Source of the DNA: an uncultured Bacteroidales bacterium | GTDB lineage: Bacteria > Bacteroidota > Bacteroidia > Bacteroidales > F082 | Length of the DNA stretch: 5,896 bases | Assembly (NCBI GenBank): GCA_937926515.1 | Contig: CALAZZ010000303.1 | Location: 1 to 5,896 of the forward strand | Direction of reading: 5' to 3' | In this document: one piece after another, positions 1 to 5,896 of the stretch | Numbering within the stretch: position 1 is the stretch's first letter | Layout: each line of letters starts with the position of its first letter | Notes under the pieces: model-generated | Database searches by the model: none | The model's input: only the letters and a program-made list of their open reading frames with translations | What the model was told of the DNA's origin: nothing | Program-made: the position numbers and the translations under genes

Positions 1-87
1 CTCTTCCCCGGCGGACCAGGCAATCCGGAAGACCTGGACGGCAACCCGCGCGTTGTAGGCGCTTACATTGACATGGGCGCTTATGAA
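1..87 (+). other. C-terminal tail of an upstream beta-helix (choice-of-anchor Q-like) module
   Basis: Residues 11-29 read DLDGNPRVVGAYIDMGAYE, nearly the same as the end of the module finishing at base 2559 (DLDGNPRVAGAIIDMGAYE). The DLDGN..R....DMGAYE ending is the usual close of choice-of-anchor Q type beta-helix proteins. It shows that at least a third copy of the module begins upstream of the window, so the tandem array is longer than the two complete copies seen here. Confidence 0.85.
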
Positions 88-3000
88 AATCAGGTGTTTT
101 GCCCATCGGGCAATGTGTTGTACGTAAATACAAATGCCACCGGCACCAACAACGGATCATCCTGGGCAGATGCCTTCAACGACCTGCAGGATGCCCTCAA
201 CAGCGCTTGCCCCGGCATCACAGAAATATGGGTGGCCGCCGGCACTTACAAGCCCGACCAGGGCGTGGGCTACACCCCCGGCAACCGCTCGCATTCCTTT
301 GTCATTAAAAACGGCGTGGGAATTTACGGTGGTTTCGTCGGCACAGAGGCCCTGCTCTCCGAGCGGCCCTCCCCACTGGCCCTCACCACCCTCAGCGGAG
401 ACATCGGCACAGTGGGCAACAACGGTGATAACAGCTACTCCGTAGTCACCGGCTCCGGCACCAACGCAACCGCTGTGATGGATGGATTTACCATCACCGG
501 AGGAAATAGTAATGGTGGTTCAACTTTCCCTGAGTCCGACTATACAGGAGGCGGCATGTACAACAACGCCGGCTCCCCCACGGTAGCCAACTGTACCTTT
601 TCAGGAAATACGGCTACTGGTTATGGCGGCGGGATGATCAATTTGTGGGGCTCCTCCCCCACGATAACGAACTGTACCTTTTCGGGGAATTCAGCTAATA
701 GAGATGGTGGCGGGATGTTCAATTTTGACAATTCCTCCCCCACGGTAACCAACTGCACCTTTTCGGGAAATTCGGTTAATTTTGATGGCGGCGGTATGTA
801 CAACAACAACAGTTCACCCACAGTAACCAACTGCATCTTTTCGGCAAATACAGCAAATGATCTCGGTGGCGGGATGTACAATTGGGATTTTTCCTACCCC
901 ACGGTAACGAACAGCACCTTTTCGGGGAATTCAGCTGGTTCTGATGGCGGCGGGATGTACAATTATTATGGTTCCTCTCCAACGGTAACAAACTGCAGCT
1001 TTTCGGCCAATATAGCCGGTTCTCGCGGTGGCGGGATGTACAATCATTATACTTCCTTCCCCACTCTAACAAATAGCAGCTTTTCGTGGAATTCAGCAAA
1101 TAATGGTGGCGGGATGTACAATGACTCGGATACCTCTCCCACGGTAACGAATTGCATTATCTGGGGCAACAGCAGCGGGATAGCAGATGACTCTTCCACA
1201 CCAACTGTTTCATACTCCATCGTGCAGGGGGGGTATGCAGGAACTGGGAACCTTGATACTGATCCGTTATTCGTTGATGCGGCCAATGGTGATTTGCACC
1301 TTCAAGCCTGCTCACCGGCCATCAATGCCGGAACGAATACAGGTGCACCAGCTACTGACCTTGATGGCAATGCCCGTCCAAATAATCCATACGGCTTTGG
1401 GCCTGCCACTGTGGACATGGGGGCCTACGAATACAGTACATCCATTGATTATTGTACAACCTGCCTGGTTGGCAATGTCCTTTATGTAAAGGAAGGCTCC
1501 ACGGGAGCCAATAACGGCTCCTCATGGGCCAATGCTTTCAATTATTTGCAAGACGCCCTCACCCTGGCCAGCCATTGTTCCGATGTAACCGAAATATGGG
1601 TTGCCGCAGGCACTTACATGCCCGACCAGGGCCCTGGTTACACACCGGGCAACCGCAACCATTCCTTTGTAATGAAAAACAACCTGGCCATTTACGGTGG
1701 CTTTGCAGGCACAGAAACACTGCTCACTGAGCGAGACTGGGTAAGCAATGTAACCATACTAAGCGGAGACATTGGCACAATTGGAGATATCTCAGACAAC
1801 ACCTATAATGTTGTCACCGGCTCCGGCACTAACGCCACCGCCGTTATGGATGGCTTTACCATCACGGGAGGCAATGCAGATGTTACAACTGGAAATTTAG
1901 ACGACCCCAATCGTTCCGGCGGTGGTTTACACAACAACGCCGGCTCCCCCACGATAACCAACTGCACCTTTTCGGGGAATGAGGCTAATCTTTATGGCGG
2001 GGGAATGTCCAATTTGAATAATTCCTCCCCCATAGTAACCAACTGCACCTTTGTAGGGAATACAGCAGTTCTTGGCGGCGGGATGTATAATGAAAATACC
2101 TCCCCCACAATAACGAACTGCAATTTTTCCGGGAATTTGGCAATTAATAATGGCGGCGGTATGTTCAACAACAACAGCTCCCCCACGGTAACGAACAGCA
2201 CCTTTTCGGGGAATGTGGCAAATATAAATGGTGGTGGGATGCGCAATTTTAATAATTCCTCTCCCACGGTAACGAACTGCATTATCTGGGGTAACAACAC
2301 GGGAATAGTAGATATTACTTCCACACCAACTGTTTCTTACTCCATCGTGCAGGGTGGATATACAGGCACAGCTAATCTGGATGAAGATCCACTGTTTGTT
2401 GATCAGCCTCCGGTAGGTCTTGGAACAGCTGGGGATTTGCGGCTTCAATCCGGTTCCCCTGCCATTAATACCGGAAATAATGCCGCCAATTCTACTCCCA
2501 CCGATCTGGATGGTAACCCACGTGTTGCGGGCGCTATCATCGACATGGGCGCCTACGAAGTTCAATGCGCTAATCCCGCAAATGGCGGCGAAATCGCCTC
2601 CAGCCAAACCATCTGCTCCGGTGATCTGCCTGACCCATTCACTAATGAGTTAGCCCCAACAGGATTTGTTGGTGACCTGGAATACCAGTGGCAATTAAAT
2701 ACAATAAGTGCAACAGCCAGCTTCAATGATTGGGATGATGTGGGTACCAATACCGATACCTATGAGCATGAAGGCACCATCACCCAAACCACCTGGTTCC
2801 GCAGGCTGGCGCGCGTAGGTTGTGTTACCGGTACCTGGGAAACAGCTACCTCATCCAATGTGTTGGAAATTGCAACATTCCCGTTTGGCGTGCGCACCTG
2901 GACCGGTACCACTGATAGTGACTGGAACACTGCCAGCAACTGGGATCCGCCATGCGTGCCCACTGCCGCTGACGATGTCATCATCCCTGATGTAACCAAC

Positions 3001-5896
3001 GATCCTGTCATTTATGCCGGCATTGCAGCCGTGGCAAAATCGGTCACCGTAAACGAGGATGCATCCCTGGCTGTTGAAGCCACCGGCAGCCTCACCATCA
3101 ATGGCTCAGCTATCCATGAATTTGATTCTTATGCAGGCCTTTACAATCGTGGCACAGTCACCAACGATGGACTTATTTCGCTGGGGGCAGTGTCAAGTGT
3201 GGGTGAAATTGGATTGTGGAATATTGGAACCTTCACCAATACCGGTGAAATACAAATTGATCGTTCAACCCTTGTCGCCCTGTGGAGTTCAGACGGACAA
3301 TTTACAAATGAAGCAATCATCAACATGGGTGATCTGGCAAGCGTGGCAGATTATGGCCTTTACAATGATGCCACATTTGTAAACACTGTCGATGGGCAGA
3401 TACAAATCAATAATTTTACCTTTAGAGGGATTGAAAATCGAACGGGTGAAATAAGTAATTCAGGCACCATCAACATCGGCCAGGCCTCAAACTCAGGGCA
3501 GAGAAGCATTATGAACCAGGCTGTTTTCAACCATATTGGTGGCGAAATCAGTCTTGATCGCTCTAGCGCTGCTGGAATTTACAATGATGGAAGCGGGTTA
3601 TTCAAGAATGCTGCACTCCTCAACATTGGAGGCACGGTGAGTGTCGGCCAATACGGTATACAAAATATTGGCACATTTACAAACACACTCAGCGGTGAAA
3701 TCTATATTGACCGTTCCAATACTTTTGGACTTTATAACAATAGCCCAGGCAGCACCTTCACCAATGCCGCTGTACTTATTATTGGCAGCCAGGAACCAAT
3801 TGGAATTGCTGGTATTGGCAATGAAGGAACCTTTATAAACACCCTCACAGGTGAAATCTTTATTGACCGCTCATCGCAGATTGGATTTACCAGTATAGGG
3901 CCTGTTACCAACAGCGGTTTGTTAACGATCGGTGCCAACGAAAGTGTGGGATCACGTGGGATACAAAACGTCAACTCTGCCTTTACCAACACGCAAAGCG
4001 GACAGATCCATATTGACCGTTCCACTGAGTTAGGGCTGTTAAATGGAGATGCTCAATTCCAAAACAACGGAAAAATGTACCTCGGTGCAAACCATCCAAT
4101 TGGTGGACGCGGAATAAACAACCAGGGTATTTCCAACAGCTTCCTGAACAGCGCTACCGGTGAGATCACCATAGATCGCACGACCGAATATGCCTTTGTG
4201 AATGCCAACCATACCAATGAAAATGCTGGAAAACTCACCATTGGCAGTCATGCAACTGTTGACGGATACGGGATTTTCCTTTTCTTTTCTGCCGGCCTGA
4301 ACAATACCGGGGCTGGTGAAATACGCATCGACCGTACCTCCAATAGTGGAATATATGTGGAAACAGGAAGCACATTCACCAATGATGCCACCATCATCAT
4401 CGGTGAAGCAGAACCCTACACAGCAACCTATGGCATCCAAAACGAGGTAATATTTACCAACGGCCCATGTGCCGTGATCCGCACCTACGCTCCCCTTAGC
4501 AATCTCACTAATTTCACCAACAATGGACTGCTTACTGCCATCACCACGGAGCAACATGCCGGTATTGCTGTCGTGGTCAATTCGCCCGGAGGTGTTGCAG
4601 GAGCCTACAATTTTGCTGCTGCCGGTTTCGGAGGCGATGTAGGTGGTGGTGTTTGGACAGCCGATGCCGTGCTGGTGAGCGATGCCGGCGCATCTAGCCT
4701 GGGATGTAATACTCCCTACCAAAATGCGGGAGACCTGGCCGGAAAAATTGCACTGATCGACCGCGGCACATGCCAATTTGGGGTGAAATGCCTTAATGCC
4801 GAACTTGCCGGTGCCATTGCAGTTGTGATCATCAATAATGTTGCCGGCCCCCCATTTATCATGGGTGCAGGCGATGTGGGCGACCAGGTGACCATCCCCT
4901 GTGTGCTGATCTCAAAGGCTGATGGTGATGCCATCAAAGCAGCCGGTAACGTGAACATGAGCATCGGAAACATTGCCACACCTGCCAATGCCATCATCAA
5001 CAATGGGATTCTCGAGTTCCCGCTGGGCAACTCCATTCCCAGCATAGAGAATAACCAGGTGGTGGTTGAGCCCTTTAGTGGCGACTGTTCAGCGGCAATT
5101 AGCCCGGCCCTGCGCCTGGATGATGCAGCTGATTTTGTGATCGCCGATACCTGGTATTTTGATGAAAATCTCACCAATGCAGCCGGAACCTATGATATGG
5201 GATCCAATACCTTCCTGCCTGATGGAGCGCTTACCGGTGATGTAACCACGCTGTATTTCAACATCACTGATTCTGATGGGGGTTGCACCAGGACTGTTTC
5301 AGTGCAGGTGAGTTTTAATGATGATCTGATCCCTGATGCAGTATGTACAGATATTACAGTGGAACTGGTGGGCAATTCAGTTACCGTTTTTGCTGCAGAT
5401 GTTGACGATGGCTCCACCGATAACTGTACGCCGGCTGATGAGCTCATTTTCACCCCGGCAAGTGTAACATACACCTGTGCCGATCTTGGGGTCAATACCT
5501 TTGTGCTCACGGTTACTGATGCCAAAGGCAATTCCAACTTTTGCATAGCCCTGGTCACCGTGGTGGATGCAACACCGCCGCAAATCAGCTGCCCCAATCC
5601 GGTTGAAGTACTAACCGATCCGTTTGAGAACTTTGCCTCCAATGTGATCATAGGTGTGGCAACCGGAACCGACAACTGTGGTGTGCCTGACATTGAAGGT
5701 GTAAGGAGTGATGCACTGGGGCTGAATGACCCATATCCCGTTGGCCTGACCAGCATCACCTGGACGGCCACTGACGTTGCCGGCCTTACTGCCAGCTGTA
5801 CCCAAACCGTAACCGTAATCAAACGCTACGGGTTGCAGCTTGAAGCCATACTGCAAGGCCCCTACCAGCCCAACCGCAGCAACGGTGTGATGAGCA
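1..5896 (+). CDS. Giant multidomain secreted protein, interior fragment (both ends missing)
   Basis: Frame 1 is open across the whole window (1965 codons), and its translation makes domain sense from end to end. The start codon, signal peptide and stop lie outside. In order it carries: the tail of one beta-helix module (residues 1-29), two complete MGAYE-ending beta-helix modules (37-477 and 491-853), an Ig-like domain (862-957), a Trp-rich segment (961-1040), a second solenoid of about 51-residue repeats (1046-1511), a PA domain (1517-1658), an Ig-like domain (about 1667-1772), two HYR-like domains (1778-1855 and 1856-1940) and the start of an LQGPY segment. Composition is rich in Asn, Gly, Thr and Ser and very poor in Lys (14 by hand count), as expected for an extracellular solenoid. 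Such architectures are known from Bacteroidota surface or secreted proteins, many exported by T9SS. A structural or adhesive role is inferred; no enzyme domain is visible. No frameshift or internal stop was seen. Confidence 0.95.
547..1170 (+). repeat. Eight tandem 26-27 residue solenoid turns, GGGMYN..SSPTVTNCTFSGN type
   Basis: Units begin at the GGG of residues 183, 209, 236, 263, 289, 316, 343 and 369 (bases 547, 625, 706, 787, 865, 946, 1027 and 1105), so the period is 26 or 27 codons (78 or 81 bases). The consensus is GGGMYN, a variable 3-5 residues, SPTVTNCTF, then SGNSA and a variable link. The last unit changes to TNCIIWGN, which serves as the C-cap. The NC position is Cys in six units and Ser in two (residues 305 and 359), each differing by TGC versus AGC. 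This fits stacked turns with an Asn/Cys ladder. The units are alike at DNA level as well, which suggests expansion by recombination. Confidence 0.92.
1135..1229 (+). repeat. DNA-level direct repeat shared with bases 2260-2354
   Basis: These 95 bases align without gaps to 2260-2354 with about 12 mismatches by eye. The outer blocks are closest: 1135-1170 against 2260-2295 differ at two positions, and 1195-1229 against 2320-2354 differ at one. The middle 24 bases (1171-1194 against 2296-2319) carry most of the changes. Synonymous positions are conserved too, so this is a relatively recent duplication or gene conversion between modules and not only protein-level constraint. Confidence 0.85.
1471..2559 (+). 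other. Complete beta-helix module 2 (residues 491-853)
   Basis: This is homologous to module 1 along its whole length. It shares GNVLYV, NNGSSWANAFNYLQDAL, VTEIWVAAGTYMPDQG, the GYTPGNR.HSFV stretch, IYGGFAGTE, LSGDIGTIG, VVTGSGTNATAVMDGFT and ITGGN (491-625). It then has five solenoid turns (640-765) and the same closing series SYSIVQGGY, DPLFVD, DLRLQSGSPAINTG, DLDGNPR and IDMGAYE (779-853). The N-terminal cap and C-terminal cap are almost equal in length to module 1, so the difference in total size comes from three fewer turns. A short Cys-containing linker (478-490, with CTTC at 485-488) separates the two modules. Function beyond a beta-helix scaffold is not evident. Confidence 0.88.
1918..2295 (+). 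repeat. Five tandem 26-residue solenoid turns in module 2
   Basis: Units begin at the GGG of residues 640, 666, 692, 718 and 744 (bases 1918, 1996, 2074, 2152 and 2230), all spaced exactly 26 codons (78 bases). The consensus matches that of module 1. The first unit has GGGL in place of GGGM, and the fifth has GGGMRN. The NC position is Cys in four units and Ser in one (residue 733). The exact 26-codon period contrasts with the mixed 26/27 period of module 1. Confidence 0.92.
2584..2871 (+). other. Ig-like domain of the CSGD...YQWQ type (residues 862-957)
   Basis: The segment reads GGEIASSQTICSGDLPDPF, then a Pro-Thr-Gly turn, LEYQWQ, a Ser/Asn-rich stretch, TQTTWFRRLARVGC and a final SNVLEIA strand. 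The pattern GG.I...QTICSGD.P..F ... YQWQ ... TTWFRR ... C is familiar from repeated Ig-like domains in Bacteroidota surface proteins. Cys872 and Cys941 may pair. Here it occurs once and acts as a spacer between the beta-helix modules and the second solenoid. Its binding partner is unknown. Confidence 0.75.
2881..3120 (+). other. Trp-rich TWTG...DWN..SNW segment leading into second solenoid
   Basis: Residues 966-995 carry TWTGTTDSDWNTASNWDPPC followed by VPTAADDVIIP. This W.G....DW....NW....P...D.V.I pattern is common in Bacteroidota extracellular proteins at the entry to a beta-helical stretch. The next strands (AKSVTVNEDASLAVEATGSL, residues 1012-1031, then TING) are the usual first rungs, alternating hydrophobic and small residues. 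It is read as an N-terminal cap for the repeat array that follows. No independent function can be assigned. Confidence 0.7.
3136..4533 (+). repeat. Second solenoid: eight copies of a 49-53 residue GEIxIDRS repeat
   Basis: The marker G(E/Q)IxIDRS starts at residues 1082, 1132, 1181, 1232, 1284, 1334, 1387 and 1439 (bases 3244, 3394, 3541, 3694, 3850, 4000, 4159 and 4315), with spacings of 50, 49, 51, 52, 50, 53 and 52 residues. The fuller unit is GEIxIDRSxxxGIYNxG, xFTNxAxIxIG, a variable loop, then GIxNxGTFTNT. The FTN rung and the GI.N rung each come about twice per unit, so each repeat probably makes two or more beta-solenoid coils. A partial unit (GLYNRGTVTNDGLISLG) precedes the first marker, and a partial one ending FTNNGLL closes the array. 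The second unit is degenerate (GQIQINNF). I do not recognise a named family for this repeat; a beta-solenoid is inferred from the regular hydrophobic/Asn/Gly pattern. Confidence 0.88.
4549..4974 (+). other. Protease-associated (PA) domain (residues about 1517-1658)
   Basis: The core GKIALIDRGTCQFGVKCLNA (1581-1600) followed by ELAGAIAVVIINN is the textbook PA signature (GK.ALI.RG.C.F..K..NA..AGA.AV...NN). Downstream, the PFIMGAG stretch and VTIPCVLISKADGDAIKAAG match the usual IP...IS...G..I strands and helix. Cys1569 and Cys1592, or Cys1592 and Cys1597, could form a disulfide. PA domains occur in peptidases, where they are thought to help bind substrate or protein partners, and also in proteins without a protease. 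No protease motif (such as HEXXH or a Ser-protease triad) was seen in this window. One could lie outside it. The domain sits directly after the last IDRS repeat. Confidence 0.9.
4999..5319 (+). other. Linker plus Ig-like domain (residues about 1667-1773)
   Basis: NNGILEFPLGNSIPSIENN (1667-1685) continues the rung-like style of the solenoid. It leads to a beta-sandwich-like stretch with DCSAAISPALRLDD, DTWYFDENLT, AGTYDMGSNTFLPDGAL, LYFNITDSDGGC and VSVQV. The DTWY.D..LT..AGTYD...NTF.P pattern is seen in Ig-like domains of Bacteroidota secreted proteins. Cys1696 and Cys1762 could pair. The role is probably as a spacer. The boundary between linker and domain is uncertain. Confidence 0.6.
5332..5565 (+). 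other. HYR/Ig-like domain 1 (residues 1778-1855)
   Basis: The sequence runs VCTDITVELVGNSVTVFAAD, VDDGSTDNC, then VTYTCADLGVNTFVLTVTDAKGNSNFC and ends ALVTVVD. The order C.DITVEL ... DVD.GS.DNC ... TC.D.G.N...LTVTD..GN...C...VTVVD is a standard extracellular beta-sandwich repeat in Bacteroidota adhesin-like proteins. Four Cys (1782, 1809, 1826 and 1848) allow two disulfides in an oxidising extracellular setting. It is a stalk or spacer domain. Confidence 0.8.
5566..5820 (+). other. HYR domain 2 (residues 1856-1940)
   Basis: It opens with DATPPQISCPNPVEV and has GTDNCGVPDIEG, the loop YPVGLTSITWTATDVAG and the closing CTQTVTVI. The D..PP.I.CP ... A.TDNCG ... .PVG.T.I.WTATD.AG....C.QTVTV series is the classic hyalin repeat (HYR) pattern. 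Cys1864, Cys1893 and Cys1933 are at the usual places. HYR domains are linked to cell adhesion in other proteins; here adhesion or spacing is an inference. Confidence 0.88.
5821..5896 (+). other. Start of an LQGPY-type segment near the expected C-terminal region
   Basis: Residues 1941-1965 read KRYGLQLEAILQGPYQPNRS and then NGVMS, where the window ends one base into the next codon. The hydrophobic strand followed by LQGPY and a nearby M(S/N) is a recurrent element in Bacteroidota T9SS-type proteins, often located ahead of the C-terminal sorting domain. This suggests the end of the gene is not very far downstream, but neither a sorting domain nor a stop codon is visible. Confidence 0.55.

Larger units (their letters stand above)
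109..1431 (+). other. Complete beta-helix module 1 (residues 37-477)
   Basis: The module opens with GNVLYV, then NNGSSWADAFNDLQDAL and ITEIWVAAGTYKP, the N-terminal cap typical of parallel beta-helix proteins with a choice-of-anchor Q ending. It continues with IYGGF.GTE, TLSGDIG and MDGFTITGGN (residues 108-168), then eight GGGM-type turns (183-391). It closes with the stretch SYSIVQGGY, DPLFVD, DLHLQACSPAINAG, DLDGNARP and VDMGAYEY (404-478). The fold is inferred to be a right-handed parallel beta-helix, possibly a binding surface or carbohydrate-interacting solenoid; no catalytic residues can be assigned. In place of the ERDW of module 2, this copy has ERPSPLA at residues 121-127, at the same length, so this looks like divergence and not a frameshift. 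Confidence 0.88.

Noticed and set aside
361..396. Compensated frameshift at ERPSPLALTTLSGD in module 1
   Set aside because: The segment has the same length as ERDWVSNVTILSGD in module 2, and neither alternative frame restores a better match by eye, so plain divergence is simpler.
547..1170. CRISPR-like array because of regularly spaced similar 78-81 base units
   Set aside because: Units are contiguous, in frame and coding, vary along their entire length by codon-like substitutions, and have no repeat/spacer contrast.
621..1286. Minus-strand open frames with repeated IPPP and VTVGE segments
   Set aside because: These are antisense readings of the GGGMYN...SPTVTN repeat. The repetition comes from the sense units and not from a separate proline-rich protein.
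1927..2607. A 226-codon minus-strand open frame with repeated GAVRYRGG-type segments
   Set aside because: The repetition merely mirrors the 78-base sense repeats read backwards. There is no independent start context or domain, so it is a shadow.
4741..4770. GKIALIDRG in the PA domain as a ninth IDRS repeat
   Set aside because: The resemblance to GEIxIDRS is superficial: GK.ALIDRG.C.F is the canonical PA core, and the residues after it follow the PA pattern, not the GIYN/FTN rungs.
4039..4776. A 245-codon open frame on the minus strand
   Set aside because: It lies wholly antisense to the IDRS-repeat and PA coding sequence, whose frame makes clear domain sense. Its translation shows no recognisable domain, and it arises because repeated GCC/GGC/ATT-type codons yield few stops on the opposite strand.
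1..5896. Promoter, terminator or internal gene boundary
   Set aside because: The single frame is continuous. Any promoter-like or hairpin-like string lies inside coding sequence and has no supporting context.

Overview
The window is the interior of one very large secreted-protein gene. Plus-strand frame 1 stays open from base 1 to base 5896, giving 1965 complete codons with no stop. Neither the true start nor the stop is inside the window. I found no second gene, RNA gene, mobile element, CRISPR array, promoter or terminator. Residue numbers below count from the first codon of the window (residue n begins at base 3n-2).

The domain mix points to Bacteroidota (Bacteroidetes): MGAYE-ending parallel beta-helix modules, an Ig-like domain with the CSGD...YQWQ pattern, a TWTG...DWN..NW segment, Cys-paired HYR-like domains and an LQGPY motif. 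Proteins built this way are usually exported, often by the type IX secretion system (T9SS), and act at or outside the cell surface. The lineage within the phylum cannot be settled from this sequence. The T9SS sorting domain and signal peptide, if present, lie outside the window.

Layout from N to C: (1) bases 1-87 are the tail of an upstream beta-helix module. (2) Bases 109-1431 are a complete module with eight GGGM-type solenoid turns. (3) Bases 1471-2559 are a second, homologous module with five turns. (4) Bases 2584-2871 are an Ig-like domain. (5) Bases 2881-3120 are a Trp-rich segment leading into a second solenoid. (6) Bases 3136-4533 are a different solenoid with eight copies of a 49-53 residue repeat marked by GEIxIDRS. 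(7) Bases 4549-4974 are a protease-associated (PA) domain that seems to interrupt the solenoid end. (8) Bases 4999-5319 are the resumed linker and an Ig-like domain. (9) Bases 5332-5565 and 5566-5820 are two HYR-like domains. (10) Bases 5821-5896 begin the LQGPY segment seen near the C-terminal part of many such proteins.

The whole reads as a long extracellular stalk or adhesin: two kinds of beta-solenoid joined by Ig-type spacers. The only domain with a known recognition role is the PA domain. No catalytic domain is visible. The most interesting points are the different repeat counts of the two duplicated modules, the apparently little-described 51-residue IDRS repeat, and the PA domain placed between two halves of an NNG(L/I)L linker.
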